This document shows positions 17,338 through 26,641 of a stretch of 64,000 nucleotides of DNA, in pieces. The stretch comes from Bacteroidota bacterium (GTDB taxonomy: Bacteria > Bacteroidota > Bacteroidia > Flavobacteriales > Flavobacteriaceae): positions 186,001 through 250,000 of the forward strand of contig JAFDZC010000019.1 in assembly GCA_018267095.1 (NCBI GenBank), given 5' to 3'. The position numbers and the translations under genes were made by a program. Below the pieces are notes generated by a model. That model worked only from the letters and a program-made list of their open reading frames with translations, was not told where the DNA came from and searched no databases. Positions within the stretch are counted from its first letter, which is position 1, and each line of letters begins with the position of its first letter.

Positions 17338-18573
17338 ATGTCAGATTTATTGTTATCACCTGAGAATCGTTACGCCAAAGTAATTGACCAACGACGAAAC
17401 GAAGACGGCAGCGAACTCTCGATACTCAACCTCGGGCCTACACACCCGGCTACACACGGAATTTTCCAAAACATATTACTCATGGATGGCGAGCGCATTC
17501 TAGATGCAGAGCCAACCGTCGGATACATCCACAGAGCATTTGAAAAAATTGCCGAGAATCGTCCGTTTTATCAGATTACGCCGCTCACCGATCGTATGAA
17601 CTATTGTTCGTCGCCCATCAACAACATGGCTTGGTGGATGACATTAGAAAAACTACTCGGCATTGAAGTTCCTAAACGCGCACAATATCTTCGTGTGATT
17701 GTCATGGAACTCGCGCGCATTACCGATCACTTAATTTGCAACTCAATTCTCGGGGTAGATACCGGAGCCTATACCGGCTTTTTGTATGTGTTTCAATTCC
17801 GCGAAAAAGTATACGAAATCTATGAAGAAATTTGCGGTGCTCGCTTGACGACCAACATGGGTCGTATTGGCGGCTTCGAACGCGATTGGTCTGAAGAAGC
17901 TTTCCGCAAACTCAATGTGTTTTTAGAAGAATTCCCGGTAGCTTGGAAAGAGTTTGAAAACCTTTTTGAGCGCAACCGAATTTTTATTGATCGAACCGTA
18001 AACGTAGGACCAATCAGTGCTGAGAAAGCCATTTCTTACGGATTCACCGGTCCGAATTTGCGTGCAGCTGGCGTTGATTATGACGTTCGTGTGGCGCATC
18101 CGTATTCATCTTACGAAGATTTTGATTTTAAAGTTCCGGTGGGAACCTCAGGCGATACTTATGACCGTTTTTGCGTGCGCAATGCAGAGGTTTGGGAGAG
18201 TTTGAGCATCATTCGTCAAGCCTTGGATAAATTGCCTGAAGGCCCATACCACGCGGATGTTCCGGATTATTATCTCCCTCCAAAAGAAGATGTATACCAC
18301 AATATGGAATCGCTTATTTATCACTTTAAAATTGTGATGGGTGAAGTTCCGGTTCCGGTGGCCGAAGTATATCACGCCGTTGAAGGCGGTAATGGCGAAC
18401 TTGGTTTTTATTTAATTACTGACGGTAGCCGAACACCATATCGTTTGCATTTCAGACGCCCGTGCTTTATTTATTACCAGGCATATCCTGAAATGATCAA
18501 AGGTGCAATGCTCTCTGATGCGATTGTTATTTTGTCTAGTTTGAACGTAATTGCCGGAGAACTCGACGCTTAA
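17338..18573 (+). CDS. nuoD: NADH-quinone oxidoreductase subunit D
   Basis: A 411-residue 49-kDa-type subunit related to hydrogenase large subunits, forming the quinone cavity with NuoB. It shows LGPTHPATHG near the N-terminus (the quinone-site His), GYIHRAFEK, and GDTYDRFCVR. The C-terminus VIAGELDA is slightly different from the usual GEVDR end, but the length is normal. 18 nt after nuoC. Confidence 0.96.
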   Translation: MSDLLLSPENRYAKVIDQRRNEDGSELSILNLGPTHPATHGIFQNILLMDGERILDAEPTVGYIHRAFEKIAENRPFYQITPLTDRMNYCSSPINNMAWWMTLEKLLGIEVPKRAQYLRVIVMELARITDHLICNSILGVDTGAYTGFLYVFQFREKVYEIYEEICGARLTTNMGRIGGFERDWSEEAFRKLNVFLEEFPVAWKEFENLFERNRIFIDRTVNVGPISAEKAISYGFTGPNLRAAGVDYDVRVAHPYSSYEDFDFKVPVGTSGDTYDRFCVRNAEVWESLSIIRQALDKLPEGPYHADVPDYYLPPKEDVYHNMESLIYHFKIVMGEVPVPVAEVYHAVEGGNGELGFYLITDGSRTPYRLHFRRPCFIYYQAYPEMIKGAMLSDAIVILSSLNVIAGELDA

Positions 18574-18605
18574 AAATAAATGAAGAATTTAAATTTTCAG
18601 TTTAA

Positions 18606-19136
18606 ATGAAAATAACCCAACATCCACAGCAAATCAACATCACCGAATCCTTGATGGAACGTATCAACGAACTCATCAGTCATTATCCAGCCGACAAGAG
18701 AAAATCAGCTTTGTTGCCTGTATTGCACGAAGTTCAAGATGCGCATGAGAATTGGCTGAGTATTCCGCTACAAGATAAGGTAGCTGAAATCCTGGGCATC
18801 AAACCGGTTGAAGTATACGAAGTGGTTACTTTTTATACCATGTTCAACCAACGTCCAATTGGCAAGTATATGTTTGAATTCTGCCAAACTTCGCCTTGTT
18901 GTTTGAACGGTGTAGAAAATCTGATGGATTATACTTGCAAAAAACTCGGTGTTCCGGTGGGCGAGCCAACAGCAGACGGTATGTTCGAAGTGCGCGGGGT
19001 AGAATGTTTGGGCGCTTGCGGATATGCTCCGATGATGCAATTAGGCGATTTTTACCACGAACATCTGACCGAAGAAAAAGTAGATCAACTTATTGCCGAT
19101 TGTAAAGAAGGCAAAATCAACTTACACGATAAATAA
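18606..19136 (+). CDS. nuoE: NADH-quinone oxidoreductase subunit E
   Basis: A 176-residue 24-kDa-type subunit with a thioredoxin-fold [2Fe-2S] domain (N1a). The four Cys ligands are in CQTSPCC and, ~35 residues later, ECLGACGYAPMMQ. The stop at 19136 is 1 nt before the nuoF ATG, so the two genes are probably translationally coupled. Confidence 0.95.
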   Translation: MKITQHPQQINITESLMERINELISHYPADKRKSALLPVLHEVQDAHENWLSIPLQDKVAEILGIKPVEVYEVVTFYTMFNQRPIGKYMFEFCQTSPCCLNGVENLMDYTCKKLGVPVGEPTADGMFEVRGVECLGACGYAPMMQLGDFYHEHLTEEKVDQLIADCKEGKINLHDK

Positions 19137-19137
19137 T

Positions 19138-20502
19138 ATGTCGAAGAAAATATTATTAGAAAAAATCAACGTTCCGGGGATTAAAACCTACGAAGTATAC
19201 CGCAAAGAAGGCGGTTATGCCTCGGTTGAGAAAGCCCTCAAAAGTATGACTCCGGACGAAGTAGTTGAAGAAGTAAAAACTTCAGGACTGCGCGGTCGTG
19301 GCGGTGCGGGTTTTCCGGCCGGTATGAAGTGGAGTTTCATCGACAAAAAATCAGGAAAACCAAGACATTTGGTGTGCAATGCCGACGAATCAGAGCCAGG
19401 TACTTTTAAAGACCGTTTCTTGATGGAATACATTCCGCATTTGCTCATTGAAGGGATGATTACCTCGAGCTATGCCTTGGGTGCGAATTTGTCCTATATA
19501 TATATTCGCGGTGAATACATGTGGGTATACAAAATTCTCGAGCGTGCCATTGCTGAGGCAAAAGCGGCAGGTTGGCTCGGAAAAAACATTCTTGGAACCG
19601 GTTATGACTTAGACTTATATGTGCAAATCGGGGGCGGCGCCTACATCTGTGGCGAAGAAACCGCGCTGATTGAATCACTCGAAGGCAAACGAGGCAACCC
19701 CAGAATCAAACCACCATTTCCGGCGGTATCTGGTTTGTGGGCCAATCCAACGGTGGTAAATAATGTAGAAACCATTTCGGCTGTGCCTTGGATTGTCAAT
19801 AATTCAGGCGAAGAATACGCTAAAATTGGTGTGGGAAGATCCACCGGAACCAAATTAATTTCAGCCTCAGGAAACATCAAAAATCCGGGCGTTTATGAAA
19901 TTGAATTGGGCTTAAGCGTGGATGAATTCATGAATTCAGATGAATATTTAGGCGGAATGAGTTCAGATCGTCCGCTCAAAGCATTCGTGCCGGGCGGAAG
20001 TTCGGTGCCCATTTTACCGGCCAATTTGATTTTTAAAACTGCTGCCGGCGAAGACCGACTCATGACCTATGAATCACTCAGTGACGGAGGTTTTGCAACC
20101 GGATCAATGCTGGGTTCAGGCGGATTTATCGTGTATGACGACACCGCTTGTATCGTGCGCAACACTTGGAATTTCTCGCGTTTTTATCACCATGAAAGTT
20201 GTGGTCAATGTTCGCCTTGCCGCGAAGGAACCGGCTGGTTAGAAAAAGTACTGCACCGCATTGAAAACGGTCACGGTCGCGAAGAAGACATCGAACTTTT
20301 ATGGACGATTCAAAGCAAAATTGAAGGCAACACCATTTGTCCGCTCGGCGATGCTGCCGCTTGGCCGGTGGCTGCTGCGATTCGTCACTTTAAAGAAGAG
20401 TTTGAGTTTCACATCAGATTCCCTGAAAAGGTCAAAAACAGAGAACATTTTGTGGTCGAACCATTCGAAAAAGTGCGCCATTTATTAAAACAAACCGTAT
20501 AA
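19138..20502 (+). CDS. nuoF: NADH-quinone oxidoreductase subunit F
   Basis: A 454-residue 51-kDa-type subunit that binds NADH and FMN and one [4Fe-4S] cluster. It shows the FMN/NADH motif RGRGGAGFPAGMKW, the second Gly-rich motif GGGAYICGEETALIESLEG, and the cluster ligands ESCGQCSPCREG plus a distal Cys (NTICPLGD). I chose ATG 19138 because it gives the normal N-terminus and lies 1 nt after nuoE. The longer ORF from 19093 would overlap nuoE. This shows the complex uses NADH directly. Confidence 0.97.
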   Translation: MSKKILLEKINVPGIKTYEVYRKEGGYASVEKALKSMTPDEVVEEVKTSGLRGRGGAGFPAGMKWSFIDKKSGKPRHLVCNADESEPGTFKDRFLMEYIPHLLIEGMITSSYALGANLSYIYIRGEYMWVYKILERAIAEAKAAGWLGKNILGTGYDLDLYVQIGGGAYICGEETALIESLEGKRGNPRIKPPFPAVSGLWANPTVVNNVETISAVPWIVNNSGEEYAKIGVGRSTGTKLISASGNIKNPGVYEIELGLSVDEFMNSDEYLGGMSSDRPLKAFVPGGSSVPILPANLIFKTAAGEDRLMTYESLSDGGFATGSMLGSGGFIVYDDTACIVRNTWNFSRFYHHESCGQCSPCREGTGWLEKVLHRIENGHGREEDIELLWTIQSKIEGNTICPLGDAAAWPVAAAIRHFKEEFEFHIRFPEKVKNREHFVVEPFEKVRHLLKQTV

Positions 20503-20535
20503 TGAAAAGCTGATTTCGGCTTTAAATCTCAAAAT

Positions 20536-21585
20536 ATGAAAGTAACTGTAGACGGTCAATCGATTGACGTAGAACCGGGAACCACCATCTTACAAGCCGC
20601 CCGAATGATTGGCGGCGAGTCGGTGCCACCGGCCATGTGTTATTATTCTAAACTCAAAGGAAGCGGCGGAAAATGTCGTTGTTGTTTGGTTGAAGTTTCA
20701 AAAGGGAGCGAAGCCGATCCGCGTCCGATGCCTAAATTGGTGGCCTCGTGCGTAACCCAAGTTATGGACGGAATGGAAGTCAACAGCAAATCTTCTGAGC
20801 GCGTGACCGAAGCCCGCAAAGCCGTCACCGAATTCTTGCTCATCAACCACCCGCTCGATTGCCCTATTTGCGATCAGGCCGGAGAATGCGATTTGCAAAA
20901 TTTGAGCTTTGAGCACGGAAAATCTCAGTCGCGTTACATTGAAGAAAAAAGAACCTTTGAACCTGAAGATATTGGTCCGAACATTCAGTTGCACATGAAT
21001 CGTTGTATTTTGTGCTATCGTTGTGTGATGGTGGCCGATCAGCTCACCGACAACCGCGTGCACGGCGTCATGGACCGAGGCGATCACTCGAACATTTCAA
21101 CTTGTATTTCAAAAGCTATTGACAATGAGTTTTCAGGTAATATGATTGATGTGTGTCCGGTGGGCGCGCTCACGGATAAAACCTTCCGATTCAAATCAAG
21201 AGTTTGGTTCAACAAACCGTATAATGCGCATCGCAATTGCACCAAATGCTGCGGAAAAACCACAGTTTGGATGTTTGGCGATGAGATTCAACGCGTGACC
21301 GGTCGCAAAAACGAATATCACGAAGTAGAAGAATTTATCTGTAACGAATGTCGTTTTGACCACAAAGACCCAAAAGATTGGGTAATTGAAGGACCGCGCA
21401 AGTTTGAGAAAGACTCGGTCATCAACCAAAATAACTACACCCGTAAATTAGGTAAAGTAACCATCAATACTGAGAAAAATATTTTGATGGGGCGCGATGC
21501 CGACCGCAAAAAAATCAGTATGCAAAGCGTGCCTTTGACCGAAGAAGATATTAAAAACCAACAAAACTTGACCCATAATGGATAG
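20536..21585 (+). CDS. nuoG: NADH-quinone oxidoreductase subunit G, short form
   Basis: A 349-residue Fe-S subunit. The [2Fe-2S] ferredoxin domain has its Cys in PPAMCYYSKL and GGKCRCC, then a Cys in VASCVTQ. The His/Cys [4Fe-4S] motif is HPLDCPICDQAGECDLQ, and the second Cys-rich region is NRCILCYRCVM with DVCPVGALTDK. Two further Cys pairs (NCTKCCG, FICNECR) follow. The protein stops where E. coli NuoG (~900 residues) goes on into the molybdopterin-oxidoreductase-like domain, which is absent. I believe this short form is common in Bacteroidota. It overlaps nuoH by 8 nt. Confidence 0.92.
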   Translation: MKVTVDGQSIDVEPGTTILQAARMIGGESVPPAMCYYSKLKGSGGKCRCCLVEVSKGSEADPRPMPKLVASCVTQVMDGMEVNSKSSERVTEARKAVTEFLLINHPLDCPICDQAGECDLQNLSFEHGKSQSRYIEEKRTFEPEDIGPNIQLHMNRCILCYRCVMVADQLTDNRVHGVMDRGDHSNISTCISKAIDNEFSGNMIDVCPVGALTDKTFRFKSRVWFNKPYNAHRNCTKCCGKTTVWMFGDEIQRVTGRKNEYHEVEEFICNECRFDHKDPKDWVIEGPRKFEKDSVINQNNYTRKLGKVTINTEKNILMGRDADRKKISMQSVPLTEEDIKNQQNLTHNG

Positions 21586-22630
21586 TGCTTTTATCATAGA
21601 AAAAAGTGTGGTCATTGTGGTGGTATTTGCCATAACCATGCTCATGGCGATGTATTCAACCTTGGCCGAACGAAAAATTGCCGCTTGGTTACAGGATCGT
21701 ATTGGGCCGAATCGCGCAGGAATTGGCGGTATTTTTCAACCGCTGGCCGATGGTTTGAAATTGTTTTCAAAAGAAGAGTTTTTCCCGAATACGCCGAACC
21801 GCTTTTTATTTGTGGTTGGACCGGCGATAGCTATGAGTACTGCGCTGATGACCAGTGCCGTGATTCCATGGGGCGATAAATTACACCTATTTGGCCGAGA
21901 CATTATTTTGCAAGCAACTGATATCGACGTGGCTTTGTTGTATATTTTCGGAGTTATTTCAGTAGGTGTTTACGGAATTATGATTGGGGGTTGGGCATCG
22001 AACAACAAGTTCTCACTCATGGGTGCCGTTCGTGCAGCTTCGCAAATGGTTTCTTATGAAGTAGCCATGGGACTTTCCATCATAGCGCTTTTGATGATGA
22101 CCGGAACTTTGAGTTTGCGTGAAATCGCAGCACAACAACCCGGCATGCATTGGAACGTGTTTTACCAACCGCTTTCGTTTTTGATTTTCTTGATTTGTGC
22201 TTTTGCCGAAACCAACCGTACACCGTTTGATTTGGCTGAGTGTGAATCAGAGCTCATTGGCGGTTACCACACTGAATATTCATCGATGAAGATGGGCTTT
22301 TACTTGTTTGCCGAATATGCGAACATGTTTATCTCATCGACCATTTTGGCCGTGCTTTTCTTTGGCGGATACAACTATCCGGGCATGGGCTGGGCACTTG
22401 AAAACTGGGGTGTGAATGCAGCCAACGTGATTGGAATTTTTGTTTTGTTTGCTAAAATCTGCGGATTCATTTTCTTTTATATGTGGGTACGCTGGACGAT
22501 TCCAAGATTCCGTTATGACCAATTGATGCATTTGGGTTGGCGCATTTTGATTCCGCTGTCGATTGCGAATATTGTGATTACTGGAATTGTATTGTTAAGA
22601 CATGAAATTGCTGCTCTTTTGGGCATGTAA
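21578..22630 (+). CDS. nuoH: NADH-quinone oxidoreductase subunit H
   Basis: A 350-residue membrane subunit (ND1 type) with eight or nine helices. Signatures are AERKIAAWLQDRIGPNRAG (first loop), the acidic quinone-channel loop AETNRTPFDLAECESELIGG, and WVRWTIPRFRYDQLM near the C-terminus. It is the last gene before the ORF6N insertion, and nuoI resumes 731 nt later. Confidence 0.97.
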   Translation: MDSAFIIEKSVVIVVVFAITMLMAMYSTLAERKIAAWLQDRIGPNRAGIGGIFQPLADGLKLFSKEEFFPNTPNRFLFVVGPAIAMSTALMTSAVIPWGDKLHLFGRDIILQATDIDVALLYIFGVISVGVYGIMIGGWASNNKFSLMGAVRAASQMVSYEVAMGLSIIALLMMTGTLSLREIAAQQPGMHWNVFYQPLSFLIFLICAFAETNRTPFDLAECESELIGGYHTEYSSMKMGFYLFAEYANMFISSTILAVLFFGGYNYPGMGWALENWGVNAANVIGIFVLFAKICGFIFFYMWVRWTIPRFRYDQLMHLGWRILIPLSIANIVITGIVLLRHEIAALLGM

Positions 22631-22701
22631 TATTTGAATACGTGCCGCCGGACAGCACGATAAAAAGTTCGGAATTTATTCAACGCCAAACCAGATTTTT
22701 T

Positions 22702-23226
22702 ATGAACCATGAACTCATTTCAAACGAAGTGATTTCTGATAAAATATATTACATCAGAAATACTAAAGTGATGTTAGACCGCGATTTAGCTGAGCTTTAC
22801 GGGGTCGAAACCAAGAGGATAAACGAACAAATCAAGAGAAACAAAGCACGCTTCCCGGAGCATTTTATGTTTCAATTGACGCAAGAAGAATATAAAAACT
22901 TGAAGTCGCAAAATGCGACATCAAGTTGGGGCGGCTCAAGAAAATTACCATATGCTTTTACCGAGCACGGTATTTTACAGTTGGCCAATGTGCTCAAAAG
23001 TGAGCGCGCAACCCAAGTGAGCATTCAAATTATTGAGGTGTTTGTGAAACTTAGAGATGCGCTGCTGACCCAATTAAATTGGAAGCTTGAGCTTGAAGAA
23101 ATAAAAAAGAAATTGGTGCATCACGACCAAAACATCGAATTGGTTTTTGCTTATTTAGATGAGTTGATGCAGCAAAAAGAAAGAAATAAAGAGAGAACAA
23201 AAATAGGTTTTAAACCAGAATTATAA
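22702..23226 (+). CDS. ORF6N-domain DNA-binding-like protein inserted in the nuo operon
   Basis: A 174-residue protein. The N-terminal ~120 residues match the ORF6N domain of phage and bacterial genes: IYYIRNTKVMLDRDLAELYGV, then RFPEHFMFQLTQEEY and the short motif YAFTEHGILQLANVLKS. The C-terminal part is a charged helix (LELEEIKKKLVHHDQNIELVFAYLDEL). I used ATG 22702, since the longer ORF needs a GTG at 22642 and adds unrelated residues. Members are thought to bind DNA, but their cellular role is unknown. It sits between nuoH and nuoI in the same direction and is directly followed by a dispersed repeat (23240). It has no role in complex I. Confidence 0.88.
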   Translation: MNHELISNEVISDKIYYIRNTKVMLDRDLAELYGVETKRINEQIKRNKARFPEHFMFQLTQEEYKNLKSQNATSSWGGSRKLPYAFTEHGILQLANVLKSERATQVSIQIIEVFVKLRDALLTQLNWKLELEEIKKKLVHHDQNIELVFAYLDELMQQKERNKERTKIGFKPEL

Positions 23227-23239
23227 ATAAGAACCCAAT

Positions 23240-23346
23240 GCCCTAGCCCCGATAGCAGCGGCATCCTTTTTTAGCTTTGCGTTGTAGTGCAACGAAAACC
23301 AACGCTAAAAAAGATAAAGCGAATAGCGGGAAAAGGCTTCTGAAAA
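23240..23346 (+). repeat. Dispersed intergenic repeat, subtype I (copy A)
   Basis: Begins GCCCTAGCCCCGATAGCAGC and continues GGCATCC. A hairpin follows with outer arms TTTTTTAGC (23267-23275) and GCTAAAAAA (23304-23312) and an inner CGTTG/CAACG. The end is GATAAAGCGAATAGCGGG and then AAAAGGCTTCTGAAAAAA. The layout equals copies at 29533 and 62524. It separates the ORF6N gene from nuoI. Confidence 0.8.
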
Positions 23347-23361
23347 AACAATAAAAAACAA

Positions 23362-23910
23362 ATGGCTTCAATTGAAACTATTTCATTGTCCGGCAGAAAA
23401 GTCGTGGTTTCCAACAAGCAAATGAACTTTTGGGAGCGCCTCTATCTGGTGGCCATTATCAAAGGGTTGTTCATTACCCTGCGCCACCTTTTTAAGCGCA
23501 AAGTTACCATTCAATATCCAGAGCAAGTTCGTCCGATGAGCCCAGTGTATCGCGGTCAGCATATGCTCAAACGCGATGAACAAGGTCGCGAGAATTGTAC
23601 CGCCTGCGGATTGTGCGCGCTTTCGTGTCCGGCCGAGGCCATTACGATGGTGGCTGCTGAGCGCAAGCCCGAAGAAAAACATTTGTACCGCGAAGAAAAA
23701 TACGCATCGATTTATGAAATCAATATGCTGCGTTGTATTTACTGCGGTTTGTGCGAAGAAGCTTGCCCGAAAGATGCAATTTACTTGACCAAATCAAAAG
23801 TGTTGGTGCCATCTAGTTACGACCGCGAAGATTTTATTTTCGGAAAAGACAAATTGGTGATGCCACTAGAAATGGCTATACAAAACTCACAATCTAAAAA
23901 CGCGAACTAA
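23362..23910 (+). CDS. nuoI: NADH-quinone oxidoreductase subunit I
   Basis: A 182-residue subunit with two [4Fe-4S] clusters (N6a, N6b) that relay electrons towards NuoB. Ligands are Cys79/82/85/89 (NCTACGLCALSCP) and a second set in CIYCGLCEEACPKDA near residues 125-136. The stop overlaps the nuoJ start by one base (TAATG), indicating coupled translation. The 5' side follows the ORF6N gene and the repeat, so its expression depends on read-through or on a secondary promoter I could not identify. Confidence 0.96.
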   Translation: MASIETISLSGRKVVVSNKQMNFWERLYLVAIIKGLFITLRHLFKRKVTIQYPEQVRPMSPVYRGQHMLKRDEQGRENCTACGLCALSCPAEAITMVAAERKPEEKHLYREEKYASIYEINMLRCIYCGLCEEACPKDAIYLTKSKVLVPSSYDREDFIFGKDKLVMPLEMAIQNSQSKNAN

Positions 23911-24422
23911 TGTCAGTAGTACTCATTTTATTCTGCGTGTTATCGGCCATTACCTTGGCTACCGCGTTCTTGACCATTTTTACCAAAAACCCGATCCATT
24001 CGGCGATTTACTTGGTGATTTGCTTCTTCTCGATTGCCGGACATTACTTGCTTTTGAACTCACAGTTTTTGGCCATTGTGCATATTATTGTGTACTCGGG
24101 CGCGATTATGATTTTGTTTCTCTTTACCATCATGCTCATGAACCTCAACAAAGAAGACGAAGTTCATAAACCGCGCGTGACGCGATGGGCAGCCGTGGTT
24201 TTGTTCTGCCTGATGTGTTTGGTGCTGATTGCCATTTTTGTGAATTCAAAACCGATTGTGGGCGAATACGTATCCACGGGCGAGGATTATCAATCCATTA
24301 AAGTACTCGGAAAAGTATTGCTCAACGAATATATGGTTCCGTTTGAATACGCATCTATCTTACTCTTGGCAGCGATGATCGGAACGGTGTTATTGTCTAA
24401 AAAAGAAAAATCAGAAAAGTAA
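23910..24422 (+). CDS. nuoJ: NADH-quinone oxidoreductase subunit J
   Basis: A 170-residue five-helix membrane subunit (ND6 type). It shows the conserved [29 protein letters not shown] region, which contains the pi-bulge helix (quoted in part as [14 protein letters not shown]). Overlaps nuoI by one base and ends 1 nt before nuoK. Confidence 0.95.
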   Translation: MSVVLILFCVLSAITLATAFLTIFTKNPIHSAIYLVICFFSIAGHYLLLNSQFLAIVHIIVYSGAIMILFLFTIMLMNLNKEDEVHKPRVTRWAAVVLFCLMCLVLIAIFVNSKPIVGEYVSTGEDYQSIKVLGKVLLNEYMVPFEYASILLLAAMIGTVLLSKKEKSEK

Positions 24423-24423
24423 T

Positions 24424-24744
24424 ATGAACAATATTCTGAATCAAATAGGTATTGAAAATTACATCTTCTTGAGCGTCATTTTGTTTTGCATTGGCGTATT
24501 CGGGGTGTTGTATCGCAGAAATGCCATCATCGTTTTTATGTCGATTGAAATCATGTTGAATGCTGTGAATTTGTTGTTCGTAGCGTTTTCAACGTACCAT
24601 CAAGATGCCCAAGGACAGGTATTTGTATTTTTCTCGATGGCGGTTGCCGCTGCTGAAGTTGCTGTAGGATTGGCCATTTTGGTTTCGATTTTCCGCAATT
24701 TGGGCTCGATTGACATTGACAACTTAAAAAAATTAAAAGGATAA
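24424..24744 (+). CDS. nuoK: NADH-quinone oxidoreductase subunit K
   Basis: A 106-residue three-helix subunit (ND4L type). The conserved buried Glu are in [17 protein letters not shown] and [12 protein letters not shown], and they form part of the proton path. Normal length, 1 nt after nuoJ and 6 nt before nuoL. Confidence 0.96.
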   Translation: MNNILNQIGIENYIFLSVILFCIGVFGVLYRRNAIIVFMSIEIMLNAVNLLFVAFSTYHQDAQGQVFVFFSMAVAAAEVAVGLAILVSIFRNLGSIDIDNLKKLKG

Positions 24745-24750
24745 ACAGCA

Positions 24751-26631
24751 ATGGATAACTCTCTCGCCTTATTGTTGGTATTAGCGCCATTCGTTGGTTT
24801 TTTAATCAATGTATTTTTGGGCAAATCACTCAGTAAAACTGTCTCAGGAGCCATCGGAACTTTGGCCGTAGCGGTTTCATTCATTGCTTCGGTGATGTTC
24901 TTTATGCAAATCAATCAGAGCAAACAAGCCGTCACGGTAGATTTGTTTGAATGGATGAACATCAGCAACTTCAAAGTAAGCTTCGGATTTTTGCTCGATC
25001 AGCTTTCGATTTTGTGGTTGTTGTTCGTCACTGGAATCGGCTCGCTGATTCACCTGTATTCGATTAGCTACATGCACGACGATGAAAAAATGCATTCGTT
25101 TTTTGCGTATTTGAACTTGTTCGTGTTTTTCATGATTATTTTGGTCGTGGGCAGCAACCTTCCGATGATGTTTATTGGTTGGGAAGGCGTGGGGCTTTGC
25201 TCGTATTTGCTCATCGGATTCTGGTATAAAAATCAAGATTACAACGACGCGGCTAAAAAAGCATTCATTATGAACCGCGTGGGCGATTTAGGTTTGCTCA
25301 TCGGGATTTTCATCTTGGGCGTTTTGTTCTCGACTTTAGATTTTATGTCGCTCAAAACTGCGTTAGCTACTGGTAAAGCGGATGCTTTCTGGTTGGGCGC
25401 AGCTGCCTTGGCCTTGTTCATCGGTGCTTGCGGTAAATCGGCACAAATTCCATTGTATACTTGGCTTCCGGATGCGATGGCCGGTCCGACTCCGGTTTCG
25501 GCGCTCATCCACGCAGCCACGATGGTTACGGCGGGTATTTTTATGATTACGCGCTTGAACTTCTTGTTTGATTTGGCACCTGAAGTACAAAACATCATCG
25601 CCATTGTGGGCGCCGTTACAGCTTTGGTAGCTGCTACGATTGGTTTGGTTCAAAATGACATCAAAAAAGTATTGGCTTATTCAACCGTATCGCAACTCGG
25701 GCTTATGTTTATGGCTTTGGGATTGGGCGCTTATGAAGTAGCCGTTTTCCATGTGATTACACACGCGTTCTTTAAAGCCTGTTTGTTCTTGGGTTCAGGA
25801 TCGGTGATTCACGCTTTGCACGGAGAACAAGATATGCGCCGCATGGGCGGACTAAAAGGCGTGATGAAAATTACTTATTTGACCTTTTTGATTTCGTCGT
25901 TGGCTATTTCGGGAATTCCGCCGTTTTCAGGATTTTTCTCGAAGGATGAAATTTTGATGGTGGCTTTTGAACACAACAAAGCGCTTTGGATCATTGGTTC
26001 AATCGCTTCGATTATGACCGCATTTTATATGTTCCGATTGTTGTATCTGACCTTTTTTAACGATTTCAGAGGAACCGAAGAACAAAAACACCACTTGCAC
26101 GAAAGCCCAGCGCTGATTACTTTCCCACTGATTGTTTTGGCTGTTTTGGCTACCGTGGGCGGACTCATCAGCTTGCCGGGCAACAGCTGGCTCAACGAAT
26201 ATTTGGCTTCGGTTTTATCGGCACACAAAGCTGAGGCACATCATTTAGGACCGAATGAGTATATGCTCATGGCAGTGGCTGTTGTAGGCGGACTCATCGG
26301 TATCGGCATTGCCTTTTCACAATACCTCAAAAAGAAACAATTACCACCGGCAGACGAACAAATGGAAGGTTTTGCCAAGGTGTTATACAACAAATATTAT
26401 GTAGATGAATGCTACGAAATGATCATCGTAAAACCCATCAACAGCTTATCGCGTCTCTTTAGAGATTATGTAGAAACTGCTGTTTCAGGGCTCATCTTCG
26501 GCTTGGGTAAAACCGCTGTAGCTTTGGGCGCTCAGGGCCGAAAAGTACAAAATGGAAACATAGGATTGTATTTGTTTGCCTTTGTGATTGGGGTTTGTGC
26601 TATTATTTCGTATTTATTTCTCGTTCAATAA
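24751..26631 (+). CDS. nuoL: NADH-quinone oxidoreductase subunit L
   Basis: A 626-residue antiporter-like proton-pumping subunit (ND5 type). Landmarks are MMFIGWEGVGLCSYLLIGFW (the conserved Glu in TM5), TWLPDAMAGPTPVSALIHAATMVTAG (TM7 region with Lys/His), and the C-terminal lateral helix with a final anchoring helix. Start ATG 24751. Length is normal for Bacteroidota. Confidence 0.97.
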   Translation: MDNSLALLLVLAPFVGFLINVFLGKSLSKTVSGAIGTLAVAVSFIASVMFFMQINQSKQAVTVDLFEWMNISNFKVSFGFLLDQLSILWLLFVTGIGSLIHLYSISYMHDDEKMHSFFAYLNLFVFFMIILVVGSNLPMMFIGWEGVGLCSYLLIGFWYKNQDYNDAAKKAFIMNRVGDLGLLIGIFILGVLFSTLDFMSLKTALATGKADAFWLGAAALALFIGACGKSAQIPLYTWLPDAMAGPTPVSALIHAATMVTAGIFMITRLNFLFDLAPEVQNIIAIVGAVTALVAATIGLVQNDIKKVLAYSTVSQLGLMFMALGLGAYEVAVFHVITHAFFKACLFLGSGSVIHALHGEQDMRRMGGLKGVMKITYLTFLISSLAISGIPPFSGFFSKDEILMVAFEHNKALWIIGSIASIMTAFYMFRLLYLTFFNDFRGTEEQKHHLHESPALITFPLIVLAVLATVGGLISLPGNSWLNEYLASVLSAHKAEAHHLGPNEYMLMAVAVVGGLIGIGIAFSQYLKKKQLPPADEQMEGFAKVLYNKYYVDECYEMIIVKPINSLSRLFRDYVETAVSGLIFGLGKTAVALGAQGRKVQNGNIGLYLFAFVIGVCAIISYLFLVQ

Positions 26632-26641
26632 TCAGTAACCG

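Noticed and set aside
22702-23226. Part of a prophage or defence island because of the ORF6N domain
   Set aside because: No phage structural, integrase or other defence gene is nearby. It is a lone gene between nuoH and nuoI.
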